64,000 nucleotides of DNA from Macrolepiota albuminosa (lineage: Eukaryota > Basidiomycota > Agaricomycetes > Agaricales > Agaricaceae), in assembly GCA_027475525.1 (NCBI GenBank), contig JAMWFC010000111.1, positions 496,001 through 560,000 of the forward strand, read 5' to 3'. The position numbers and the translations under genes are program-made. The notes under the pieces were generated by a model. The model searched no databases and was not told the DNA's origin. It saw only the letters and a list, made by a program, of their open reading frames with translations. Positions 32,641 to 43,759 of this stretch are shown one piece after another (position 1 is the first letter of the stretch; each line of letters begins with the position of its first letter).

Positions 32641-35470
32641 AGAGTCGGCTGAGGCTATGACAAAGGACCTATCTCAGCAGCCTCAGGATATGCCAGGAGG
32701 AGCTTAATAGAGTGAAGCTCAATCCACAGCTGCACTTAATGATGCACTGAAAAGATAAGAAACTAGACAAATTAAGTTCACCTTACAAGTTCAGTGTGCT
32801 ATGCTGTGAAAAAGATATCCTAGCATAACAAAGGACATAATGTGTGCTTGATTAGAGCTGTATGTACTAAAGCACATATAATTGATACAAGCTCGAGGTG
32901 ATAGTATACCTCAGTCAAATACAGTTGAATATCTCAATTTATATGTTTAGATTCTTGAGCTCAAGGCCCAAGCATATATGTATTGGAAGACAAGTCAAGG
33001 CTCAGCTGCTTCGATGCTAGAGAGAGCCAATCTGATTCCAAGCATACCTATTTCAGTGAAACCAGTGCTTTTTCTGCATCTGGAGGAAGCAATCAGCAAT
33101 ATATATGCACTCCAGCAAGTGGAGGAGTCTGAGGGACAGTTTGCAGCAAGAGTTTTTGTGATGCAGCATCAAAACAGATTCAGAGGTCAAGCTGGAAGAC
33201 CTCTGTCCATAATAGAATCCATCTCTATCATTCCAATAGTAGAGAGCCATGATGTGGACACAGAGAAAATGATTTCTTTGCAAGTAAAACAGAAGTCAGT
33301 GGAGAGAATACTACTGAACAATCAAATGCTATTGGCAGACAAGTTTGCCAAAAGAGTCACATATCAACACATGCAAAATCAAAACCTGAACTACCAGGGA
33401 CACTCCTGAATTGATGATCAGGACATAGTATTCAATAGGATAACTCCTATTAATGAAATGAGATAACAATATGTCCAACAAACATGACAGCCAGACAGTA
33501 GGAGAGAGAATACTTTTGCTGCAGAACTGAATTGAGTTCCTGACTGACAGACAGCAGAGGAACAAAATAGACGAGAAGCCCCACCTTACTGGAATGACAC
33601 AGAAAAACTGTACTATACAGGTTAGTGACCTGTACAAGCATTCTCTGTGATGCCTCCTGCTAAAGGCAGGAATAAAATGTCTGGATTAACTGAGGCAACA
33701 AAGGTGCATACTAAGAATATGCACTAGCATCTCAGTAGTATCATTGATGATGTGGTAGGCATAGCATTGCACCTACCAGAAGGTATAAAACTGTGAAAGG
33801 CAGAATCAAAGTATATCAACCCATATTGAGAATAGTTCAAGTTCAGCAACTTGGAAAACTGGACGATAGATGTGTGCAACCATCTGGCAGCATGCCAGTA
33901 TGGTAGTGATTGTCTGGACAGAGAACATGTCTTTGTTCTTCCCAAGTTCTTAAACAGACTGGCCAAGACCTGGTTCTGACATCATGTCTTGCACTACAAT
34001 TGTGCAAGACAGCAGTGGATGTTTAAAGATGTAATCCTTGAACTATATAATAGATTTGTGAATGCATCCACAATGCAGGATGCCTGGGAGGCATTTATCA
34101 TAACCTCCTACATAGAGAAATTGGATGATTTTTATGATATCTTGATTGATCATGCACAGAACATGTCTATTTACCCAGACAACTGGGTAATAATTGATAT
34201 GTTTCTGTGCGGAATACTCAACATGATGAGAAAGTCTCTGCAAATAATGGGCTATTGCTCAAAGTGAATATTGTGGAGGAATTTGTAAGTGCATGTATTG
34301 TGCTATGAGTAAGCCCATAAAATTGCCAAATACTTTTAACTGCATTGCTCAAAGACTCAATCAACAAAGAGGCCTGAACCTCAGAAGGTAGACACCTTTT
34401 GGGCCTGTCAGAAGAAAATGGTGGGGAATACAAACCTATGGTTTGTAGTAAGGTTAGCATCTGGCCAGGAGCAATGCTTTTGGAGTGACTGCCTGGCAGA
34501 GCAGAGAGACCCACTGGTACAGGACTCTTAGCAGGGTCTACGCTAAGAGGGTACTCAATCAAAACAAGCTGCTGACATTGTCAAGACATCAAATAGGCTG
34601 CTGAGGATTGAAGCAAGTTGCCTCTTCATAGTGAATACATGCTTCAAATGTGGACAATCTGGACATTATGCAAATGAATGCCCAGAGAGTGGTGGACAGA
34701 TAGTGGCCAGGCCATGCGCATATGTATGTGCAGCACACACAGCTATCTCTAATAAAGAAGAAGTAGATTCAGGTAATGAACCTGATGTTAAAGATAATGA
34801 GGTGGATAGCCTCAGCAACAATGCACTAGAAGCTGGGAATGCCTCTGATCCAGAAGAGTTGTTGGATAACAAATATATCAAGGTCAACATATATAGCAAC
34901 AATTAATATATACTCAGAAGTTGGATTCAGAGTTCATGAGAGCTCTGATGGACTACCTGGCCAGTTCACTTGACCAACCAATAAGAGCAGCTAACATGAA
35001 GGTGTATAAAATATATCTTTGCAAGGCTCCAGAGAAACTGGTGAGACCAGTGCTGAAGTGCAAGGACAAGAAGTGCCTTACATCTTACATCAAGATAAAT
35101 GGCCACAAGGCATGGACCTTGTGGGACTCAGAGAGTACAACTACTGAGATGATACCTTAATTTTGTCAGGTACATGACATCTACATCAGTAAGCTAAAGG
35201 AGCCATTACTCCTTTAGTTAAGCACTGTGGGCAGTCAAGCTGCAGTGCAGTTTGGAACACAGGCAACTATTGCCTGTGTGAAGTCAAAAACTAAAGAATA
35301 TCTGGATGTAGCAAATTTTGATCGCTACAACATGATTATAGAAACACCTATATGAGAAAGTACAATGTTCGTCTTGATTTCAAGAAGAACAAGATAGTGG
35401 TGGATGGCTACGCCATCTCTGCAGTACAAGTAACTGTGGACAATAGCAATAGATATCTCCATTGACATCT
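32641..35470 (+). pseudogene. Degenerate LTR-retroelement gag-protease
   Basis: Broken plus-strand frames follow in order. There is an N-terminal capsid-like part (32978-33409), a capsid helix part (33989-34267, MQDAWEAFIITSYIEKLDDF) and a zinc knuckle CFKCGQSGHYANECP at about 34640. A retropepsin remnant INGHKAWTLWDSESTTTEM (about 35090-35155) has the catalytic D-S-G changed to D-S-E. Further protease-like sequence (FDRYNMIIETP) continues to ~35460. No pol beyond the protease is present. It ends where LTR A1 begins. Confidence 0.65.
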
Positions 35471-36096
35471 CACCACAAAGAAGAAGCTGCTGTCAGGTTC
35501 CGCTGAGTCGGGGGCTTTCTGGGAAAGCAATCGCCCTTACAATGCAGACTTGACCTATGGATACTTGGGTGTCTGAAACTCCGGGGCTAGGACTCCGGGG
35601 TTCAAGATGTGGACAGGGGAAATTCCGGGAGAGGGGACTTGGTCCGGGGGTTTTGGGTTGAGAATAGCTGGGGGATTCGGGTGGAGGTCGAGTTGTGAAT
35701 CGGGGGTTCTAAGACGAGACCAAGTTAGTAAATTAAAGTCGCGAAGTGCGTACCAGTCTTAGAGCACGCGATTATCCAAGCGTGCCAGTCAAGCGTGCCA
35801 GTCAATGCGTATCAGTCAAATAGAGGGCATGCAACAATTCAAGTAATCAAGTTAAAGCAGTGTAAACAGTGTAATATCAAGACTAGCGAATACAATGGGG
35901 AACTGTGCTATAAGTACTACGGGACCGGGTCTCGGGTTCTGGGGTGTCTGGGATGGGTTCCAGGAGTCATTGAGTAGTGGGCAGGGACTGTATACTTGGA
36001 TCGGGCACGGAGGGAGCTGTGATGCATGATGCATGATAGCCGGAGGCGAGTCGTGTGATCCGATCGTTGATCGGGGCTGGTGGCGGCTGATGGCAG

Positions 36097-37158
36097 TGAT
36101 GAGCCTGCATTGTGGCTGGCTACAGATAGCACCAATACCTGCACCTCACATTGGCCCACTAGTACCACCAGAAGCGCCACGCTCTAGCGCTTCCAGCGCT
36201 ATTTTTCTCATATTTTTACACTAATAACTCGCAGCTACAGACTCCAATTACTCTCAGACCACTTTTTATGGCACCACTTATTCTTCGCACCACTATTGAC
36301 ACCTCGCCGCACCTTGCCACTTGCACTCTGAGGCTACACATTTACACAGACACTTGGCATCAGTCAATCCGGCATAATGCTCTTAGCCAGTGGCAGCGCT
36401 TACAAGGGGAAATGATGAAGTATTTCCGTGACAGCATCATTATGGACCTTTTTACTATACAATTCAATTCACCGCATTTACTTACATTTTTATCAGTTCA
36501 CCACCCTCTAGCGGCGCTTAACCTCTTAGCGTCGGCTAACTTTCTTTACTATAAATACCTACTTTTTGTTAGTAGTACAAGGAATCAATTTGGCAGTAGG
36601 GATTAGCGTCGGCTAACTTTCTTTACTATAAATACCTACTTTTTGTTAGTAGTACAAGGAATCAATTTGGCAGTAGGGATTGTATCCCAACATTTTGGTC
36701 TCCATATGCAACAGACTACCTCTTGTTGACCGTGTCAAGCAAGGGGACTCTGCTCTAGTTTTCTATCTCTCTCTCTCTCTAGCGTCTTGCAACTACGGCT
36801 TGGCTTTCGTGCTTAGATCCGCTAAGCAATCTCATTCTTTTATTATCACATTCTAGGTGCTAACACTAAGCGCCTCTTAGCGACCCTTTCCCGCACCTCT
36901 TAGCGCCTTCCTTAGCAACTTTCCCACGCTATTAGCACTCCCCCTTAGCGACTTTTAGCGCCCTGTAGCCACATTTTGGAGCCTTACGCAAGTGCCTCCA
37001 ATCACTCACTTTCCTTGCCACCAACCTCTTGCCTATTGTGTGTTCTCTGGGACCTGTCTGGGACTCTCTCACACACTTAGCACGCCCAAAGCTATATCGG
37101 CTAAGTAGCTGCACTAGTGATAGTCCACGCAGCACCCAGCTTGATTTGGGCATCATCA
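36097..37158 (+). repeat. Solo LTR X inserted in LTR A1, with GCAG target duplication
   Basis: Termini are TGATGAGCC and GGCATCATCA, imperfect inverted repeats. GCAG flanks both sides (36093-36096, 37159-37162). It carries a TATA-like TATAAATAC (~36548), a CT run (~36768), and an array of TTAGCG motifs (36860-36965). A 77-bp tandem duplication (site 3) lies inside. Confidence 0.8.
36526..36681. repeat. 77-bp-period tandem duplication, site 3
   Basis: Period exactly 77, matching run 79 bases, inside LTR X around the TATA-like region. The sister LTR at 52632-53458 has the segment once. Confidence 0.95.
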
Positions 37159-37248
37159 GCAGGGCGTGTCCTGTGGGGTCAAAGGGAGGGTCCCAGATAG
37201 TGTTCCGGGGGTGTCCTGGGGTGGGTCCGGAGGGGAGGAGTTGTGACA

Positions 37249-37262
37249 TCACCCCCCCTCAG
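37249..37262 (-). other. Polypurine tract of Gypsy A1
   Basis: Directly inside the 3' LTR the minus strand reads GAGGGGGGTGA, the expected primer site for plus-strand DNA synthesis. It fixes the element orientation (minus). Confidence 0.65.
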
Positions 37263-37375
37263 CGCCAAGACCCTCCAAGGCGCGCGCAGCCGGTGGTTTG
37301 GACCAGGGTCCAATCCGTGAGATCCGGCACCTGACCTGCCACATATCAAAAAAAATTTTACCATCAAACTCAACC

Positions 37376-39130
37376 ATGTTGCGTATGCCGACGCATTCCC
37401 CAATGCCCCCGCCTACTGACGAAGTTGCATCCTTTGTCGTGTGGGAGGCCCGGGACGCCCGGTATAGGCACCGCCTGGATCAGGAGCGCATCACGGCGCT
37501 CTTCCAGCAACGTAGGTGCATTCACATGTTCTTGCTTGGCACGATCAACCTCCCTGTTTTAGAACAACAAAACGCACCTGCCCCGGAGGTGGGGCCCAGT
37601 CGCCTGCCGGAGACTGAGGCAGACCTGGCCAGTCTCCCGGCGTCGGTTCCTGAGTCGATTCCTCAGCCGGGCTCCGGTCGTCCCGCGCCTACTGTCGCGC
37701 GGATGACTGTCCAGCCTCCCCGCCCTCGTCTGGCCACCCCTTGTTTTCGTCAGTCGGGGATGGCCCCTGGTACCATAGTGACAGTTCCGGAGGACCTACG
37801 TATTCCATGGGCAGTCATGTTGCAGTCGTCGTTTGAGCAGGCCCTTGAAAGGCCCCAGGGGTTGCCCACCCATGCGTGGTGTGTCAGCAATGGGCCGGTA
37901 AGTAATGTCGTACCTTGTGGCCGCCGCTAACATCGACCCAGTGTGTGCACTGTGCTCGTCGGACGGTGCTGTGCCTTTTTGAGGCCCCCAGCCTGTCGTC
38001 CCGGAGGGACTCGTCAGTGTGCAAGACATGTCGCCTCAACCACAAGCGCTGCTCCATTTCAGCGTTATGGAGGGCGTGCTGTATGGCGCGGGAGCAGGAG
38101 TGGCCGTTAGGGAGGGTGACATGCAGGATGGGGGTGGAGGAGAGGGACTGGGTGGTCGAGCCGCCAATGGGAGCCCCGGCGAGGGAGTCTCAGGTGAGGG
38201 GGGCAGCAGGGGCGGGTAGCTGGGGCTGGCCCGTGGTCTTGATCACGCGCCGGTCAACCCGGGCCAGAGCGAGTGGGAGTCGTGTCGACAAGGGAAAGAG
38301 GCGGGCATCGCCCAGCCCTTCCTCCAGGCCTTCTAAGTGGCCGCGACTTTTCTGGGAGGCCCCCTCCTTGACCCCTCTCCTGCGTCTGTCCTCGGCGGCG
38401 TTCTCCCCCTTGTCGGGGCAGCCGCTGAGCGCTGATGTGGCGGCACTGCAGGAGCGCATGGACAGGGCCAAGCAGGAGAGGGGAGAGCTGGCCGACCACC
38501 ATCAGGTCACGGCCGAGGGCTCGGAGCAAGGAGGCGATGAGGCAGGAGGCAGCGGCTCAGCGGTGGGTGGAGGAGGACCGGGGGGCGGTAGCCCGAGAGC
38601 TGCAGGAGGTTCGGGTTGTGCGGGGGCATTGGAAGCTGAGCAGGACACTCTGTGGGCCCGGCTAGAGCAGGGGACGGGCCATCCAGAGCCGGCCCCTCAG
38701 AGCTTGCAGGACTTGGTCGTCGCCCGGATGTCGGCCTTGAGTGAGTGGTTCGGCCGTTTTCCTGTGTCTCCATGCTGATTTTCCAGGTTGGGCTCGGAAA
38801 CACCGCCTGCTTCTGGATGGGGTGGCTGTGGCGTTGGCCTCCCTGCAGGAGGGTCAGCAGCCCGAACTGACAACCTCCGGGGTGGAGCGTGGGCTGGACT
38901 TGCTGGGGAGGCTGGTCTTGGCGCATCGGTGGAGAAACGTCCCAGCGCTGGGGACCTGGTTCGAAAGGGTCCTAGACGAGAGCGAGTCGCTCCCGACCTG
39001 GGACCAGCTGATGGAGGAGACGTTGCGGCAATACGTTTCAGGGGAGCAAGAGGGGGAGGAGCCCCGGGGTTGGCCGTCGAGGTCCAGCAGGGGGGAGGAT
39101 GGGGAGGGGGGCCCAGAGACCCCTCACTAG
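37376..39130 (+). CDS. Antisense accessory gene of Gypsy A1: Cys-cluster and coiled-coil protein
   Basis: Three exons (37376-37897, 37942-38740, 38787-39130) with GT-AG introns of 44 and 46 bp give an open frame of 554 residues. It lies on the strand opposite gag-pol, between pol and the 3' LTR. Exon 2 opens with CVHCARRTVLC, then 15 residues, then CKTCRLNHKRC. This is C-x2-C-x6-C twice, the spacing of fungal Zn2Cys6 domains with a longer linker. A basic stretch and a coiled coil (ALQERMDRAKQERGELADHH) follow. Exon 3 (KHRLLLDGVAVALASLQ, RNVPALGTWFERVLDES) is conserved in copy A2. Residues around 38515-38635 read Gly-rich here but as a continued coiled coil in the next frame, so a compensated frameshift is likely. 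It could be a captured host gene or an element regulator; function is unknown. Confidence 0.6.
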
Positions 39131-39407
39131 CGGGTCCTTCTTCGAACCTTTTCTTGGTAGCTACATCGTGTACCCTATATTGTGAGATAGCAAGTCTTGT
39201 AAGAAAAAATGTATATACTTGTTCTGCCGGAGTAAAATAAAAAAGGAGTCGTATAAGTAATGCGGTGGAAAAGCTGAAAGGAGATCTTGCCCCAACTCCG
39301 GGGCGCTACTTATGAGAAAAGGTACTAAAAAGGGAGTAAGTTCTAGAAAGGGAAAGCAGAAAGTATACATGGGAGTTGAATCCCTACTGAGCCCAGAGGC
39401 AGGGGTT

Positions 39408-40730
39408 ACGCCTACTACTGCCGTCTGTGAGTCCTGCGCCTGGGAAGATCGTTTCCCGGGTGCCGTTGTTGGAAGTCCCAGAGTTTGTCGAGGGCACCTT
39501 TGAGGTTTTGACGTGGTTCCCAAGTGTCGTCTTCTGGGCCGTATTCCTTCCACTGTATGAGGAAGTGGGGTCATCCACAAATATTCCGGGAGTTGAGGAT
39601 GTCTTCAACCTCGTAGTGGTACTCGTCCTCGACCTTGACCGGAGGAGGGGGCTCGGGGCGTTGTTCAGGGAAGGGATCCAGGGGGTGTCGTTCCAGGAGG
39701 CAGACGTGAAATACTGGGTGCAGACCTTTTAGTCCCGGGGGAAGCTCGATCTTGTAGGCGTGGGATGAGACCTTCTTCAATATTTTGAACGGGCCGAGGC
39801 GCTTGTGATCGAGTTTTGGGGAGGGCTGGCGGATGCAGAGGTGGCGTCGATCTAACCATACCTTTGTCCCAGGTGTCTAGTCGGGGGTGTCTTCCCGTTT
39901 CCGGTCAGCATGTTTCGCATAGGCCCAGTTCGCGGTGTCGATCTCTTCTCGGAGAAACTCGTGAAGGGATTGGAGATCCTGAGCAACCTCGTGGGCGGCA
40001 TGCGATGGGATGTCCCGGAGCGAGAATGTCAGTCAGAGGTGGTATCCCTTGTTGGCAAAGAAGGGCGATACCCTGGTGGCAGAGTGCAGCATGTTGTTGT
40101 AGGTGAATTCGGCCAGGGGAAGCTCAGCGCGCCAGTCATCCTGCAAGTAGTTAACGTACAGTCGGAGGTACTGCTCAAGAGACTAATTGACCCTTTCGGT
40201 CTGACCATCGGTTTCGGGGTGATAGGCAGTAGAGAGGTTAGTCTTTACTTCAAGGGCCTTACACAGGGAAGTCCAGAACTTGGACACAAAAAGCGGGCCA
40301 CGGTCGGAGAGAGGTTAGTCTTTACTTCAAGGGCCTTACACAGGGAAGTCCAGAACTTGGACACAAAAAGCGGGCCACGGTCGGAGATGATGTCGTCTGG
40401 AAGTCCATGTTTGGCGAAGACATGCTCAAGAAACAGCCGGGCAAAGTCCAGGGCGGTGTCCGTGGTGTGGCAGAGTAGGAAGATGCCCTGTTTGGTTAGC
40501 CTGCACACAACGACAAGAATGGCATCGAACCCTTCAGATTCTGAGAGTTTGACGATGTGGTCCAGGGATATGGAGGACCAGGGGCATCGTCCGACTGGCA
40601 GGAGTTTCAGAAGTCCGTATGGTCGGTGTCGGGGGACCTTGGCCCAGAGGCAGGGTTTGCATGATCGAATGTAACGGGTCACGTCCTTCTTCAACCCTGG
40701 CCAAAAGTAAGTCCGGAAGATAAGCTGGAG
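39408..40730 (-). pseudogene. Gypsy A1 integrase and chromodomain
   Basis: Read from right to left: zinc-binding end and core (MKKDVTRYIRSCKPCLWAK, HGLPDDIISDRGPLF), C-terminal domain ([32 protein letters not shown]), then a chromodomain ([10 protein letters not shown], then [17 protein letters not shown]). A TGA interrupts the chromodomain where the family has Trp. A 77-bp duplication (site 4) and further stops break the core. Chromodomains in such elements direct insertion to modified chromatin. Confidence 0.85.
40231..40387. repeat. 77-bp-period tandem duplication, site 4
   Basis: Period exactly 77, run 80 bases, inside the integrase core, breaking its frame. Confidence 0.95.
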
Positions 40731-40739
40731 GGTCTTACA

Positions 40740-42570
40740 TATTCCAGGGTGTCCCTGGAGCTTGTGGTCATGGTGTTGACGGAGGACGTCGTAGCGGAGT
40801 CAGGCGTAATCTGGGATGTAGATGCAGCCATCCTGGAGGAGGAGCTTTTTGTCAGGAGACAAGGAGAAGGCGGGGTCCCAGTCGGTTCCGTCAGAGGGGT
40901 TGCGGGGGTCGTGGTCGGTAAAGTACTTGTCTTGGGGGGCATGGCAGATCTGGCTCAGGGTCCCTTTGTCGTTTAAGATCAGTACGGCATTCAGATGTTC
41001 AGGAGGGATCACCACGCGATGATTGAACACATTGCGTTCTGCCTCGAACGACTTCTTGGGATAGACGTCTGGTCGACGGGTGAGGGCATCGGGTTTAGCT
41101 CCGAGTCGTCCCGGGCAGTACTGGATCGTGAAGTTGTATTCCGAGAGAACCTCGGACCATTGGGCCTGCCGTCGACTAAGTTGCTTGGTCGTGGTGAAGT
41201 ACTGCAGGTTGTTGTGATCCGAGTAGACCTGAATCTGGTGCCAGGCTCCCTCGAGGTAGGCTCGCCATTGTTTGAAGGCTTCGACGATGGCGAGGAGCTC
41301 CTTGTCGTAAATGTCGTAGTTGAGCTCGGCATCGATTATGGACCAGGTGTAGAAGGCAACTAGCCGGGGCTCCCCGCCGTCAGGTTCCATCTGCGAGAGA
41401 ATCCTGGCGATGGCGTAGTCGGAGGCGTTGCATTCCAGGATAATCGGGAGGGCTGGGTCGTAGTGCCGGAGTACGGGGGTGGCCGTGAAGGCCTCCTTGA
41501 GCAGGTTAAAGACACTCTGGCACTTACTGTCCCAGTTTCAGGCAACGTCCTTGCGTGTGAGCCGGTTGAGGGGTTTTGTGATACCGGAGTAGTTATCTAT
41601 GAACCTCCGGTAGAAGTTAGCGAAACCCAAGAAAGATTGTACTTCCTTGACGTTCCGGGGCTGCGGCCAGTTGACGATGGCCTCGACCTTGTGGGGGTCC
41701 ATGCGAACGCCATTCGGGGATACTATGACGCCAAGATACTCAACCTCTTCCGTATGGAATGAACACTTCTCGGGCTTGGCGTGGAGGTTGTGCTCCCGGA
41801 GGCGTTCGAGGACTTGCTGGACATGTTTCTGGTGGTCCTCCTGCAAGTCGGAATAGATGAGGATGTTGTCCAGGTAGACGATCACAAAGACATCGCTCAT
41901 GTCGTGGAAAATGTCGTTCATGAAGTATTGAAACGTGGCAGGAGAGTTAGTCATTCCAAAAGGCATCACAAGGTACTCAAACAGACCATACCATGTGCGG
42001 AATGTGGTTTTCCACTCGTGTCCTGGGGCGATGTGGACGTTGTTGTAACCGGAGCGGAGGTCAATCTTTGTGTAAACCTTGGCACTATAGAGTCGATCGA
42101 CCAGATCGCCGATGAGCGGGAGCAGGTAGCGGTTCTTCTTGGTGATCTTATTGAGTCCTCGGTAGTCGACACAGAGTCAGAGCGAACTGTTCTTCTTCTT
42201 GGCGAATAGAACTGAGGCTCCAGCGACGGAGACGGAGGGTTGGATGAATCCCTTACTGAGCATTTTGTTGAGGTAGTCCTTGAAGGCCTGGAGTTCGACC
42301 TCCGACATGTTGTACACCTTGCCGAAAGGGGGGGCGGCTCCTTCCTTGAGGTCGATGGTATGGTCATAGGGGCAGTGAGGAGGAATCTCCTTGGCGTCTC
42401 CTTCAGAGAATACGTCAGCGAACTCGTGATACTCCAGGGGAACTACTTCTTGGAGGATTTGCTCCTTGGTTTTCTTTTCCGGGGGAACAGTGTCCCCTCG
42501 TAGATGTTCTTCTGGGAGAGAAGGCGAGGTGTGCAGCTGAAACGTGGGAGTTCCATCCTTCATGAGGCAG
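40740..42570 (-). pseudogene. Gypsy A1 reverse transcriptase and RNase H
   Basis: From the right: KVYNMSEVELQAFKDYL, FIQPSVSVAGASVLFAKKK, then [20 protein letters not shown] and [12 protein letters not shown]. The catalytic YLDD is YLDN here. The connection [20 protein letters not shown] follows, then RNase H-like SIIDAELNYDIYDKELLAIV and QIQVYSDHNNLQYF. Stops separate the blocks. Order PR-RT-RH-IN identifies Ty3/Gypsy. Confidence 0.88.
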
Positions 42571-42859
42571 GCGAAGGGGGCGGCCCCAATGATCCTAATG
42601 TCGAGTGCATTCGGGTCAATTGAGGTCGCAGATGCATTGGCCGGAGCAGGTGTGACGCGTGTCTGAGATCGGCCGGGGTAGTTCAGCCCTTTGTACTTGT
42701 TCCGAGGAATGTTTGGGGGTCGATCAGGGGCCTTGCGGTCTCAGACGGGCATGGGGGGCATGACAGTCATCCCGGGGGTGTTGGGCGTCGGGTCGCTTCC
42801 CAGGGCCTGGAGGTGCACAGCGGTCAAGGGGTGGTCTTCGGATTCCGGGAAGGTCATAG

Positions 42860-43690
42860 TGAGTGTCCTTCAATCGATGTCGGGGTTTGTGTCGCGCAGC
42901 CAGGGTAGTCCCAGCACCATCGGAGTCGATTCGTGAAGTCGCATGACCAGGAAGTCGGAGGTGAACTCGTAGTTATTGTCCAGAGTCACACATCCCGAGT
43001 GAGACCTCTGGATGGGGCCGGAGGAGGAGGGGGTGCCATTGAGGCATTGCAGGCGGAGAAGCTGGTCGAGGGAGTCGTGGGGGAGGTCGAGGGCGTCGCT
43101 GATAAAAACTCCGGTGGCTCCACTGTTGATGAGGGCCAATATTGGTCCCGGGGCGCCGTCCAGCCTGGCATTGATGACAAAGGACCGGGATGAGCGGGAC
43201 TAGAGTCCGGGGGGTGGCGGGGGCCCGTCCTTCGGAGTAGGGTTCGGAGAGTGGGGGATGTCGAAGGGGAGTTGCTGGTTGTCGGGCGTCGGGTCCCGGG
43301 TCAGGCAAAGGGTAAGATGTCACCAATCAATGCGGGGGTTGGTATCTCGGAATCATGGGAGCTCTAGGACCAGGGGTGTGGAAGGGTGGAGTTTGGTTAT
43401 CAACATCCGGAGGGTGTGAGTCTGTCCGTTGGCGAAAGTAATGGGCATACGTACAAAGTGAGTGATGTCCCCCACCGTAGAGGCGTCTCCATCGAAGAGG
43501 CAGAGCTGTACTGGGACTGGGAGTCACTGAGCAGGTTTCGGGGCGAGGGTAGACCATGCTTCGTCGATGAAGTTGTCGGTGGCGCCACTGTCAACGAGGG
43601 TGTCAAGGAGAGTTCCGGAGGGGGTGAGGCGGGTTTTGAGGAGGAGGGAGTGTGAAGAGTGGGAGGGTAGGTAAGCCATGAGGGTGTCCT
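42860..43690 (-). pseudogene. Two tandem retropepsin-like domains of Gypsy A1
   Basis: The first domain (about 43650-43330) has LVDSGATDNFIDEAW, then GDITHFVRMPITFANGQ and a stop-broken LVLELP. The second (about 43200-42860) has SFVINARLDG, ALINSGATGVFISDALDL, and FLVMRLHESTPMVLGLPWLR. Both show the retropepsin signature and the later hydrophobic-Gly/Glu-LP block, so this is a domain duplication. The second has Asn for the catalytic Asp. Copy A2 keeps both domains. Confidence 0.75.
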
Positions 43691-43759
43691 GTATGAGTGT
43701 TGTGGAGCGAAGATGTAAGACCGGGACGGAGAAGACGTCAGGGTCGATTCCACGATTTA

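Larger units (their letters stand above)
35491..37248 (-). repeat. 3' LTR of Gypsy A1, split by LTR X
   Basis: In plus orientation it starts TGTCAGGTTCC and ends GTTGTGACA; in element orientation it reads TGTCACAAC...GAACCTGACA. The host LTR is about 690 bp once the insertion at 36097-37158 is removed. The same LTR occurs at 50148-51463. Confidence 0.8.

Noticed and set aside
33053..33641. Minus-strand frames at 33.0-33.6 kb
   Set aside because: Antisense to the degenerate gag relic; composition-driven and without motifs.
36268..36606. 112-codon open frame in LTR X
   Set aside because: It lies within an LTR, is disrupted in the sister copy and has no recognisable content.
38190..38926. Minus-strand open frames under the antisense accessory gene
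   Set aside because: Long frames arise easily in this GC-rich stretch; exon structure and conservation with A2 support only the plus-strand gene.
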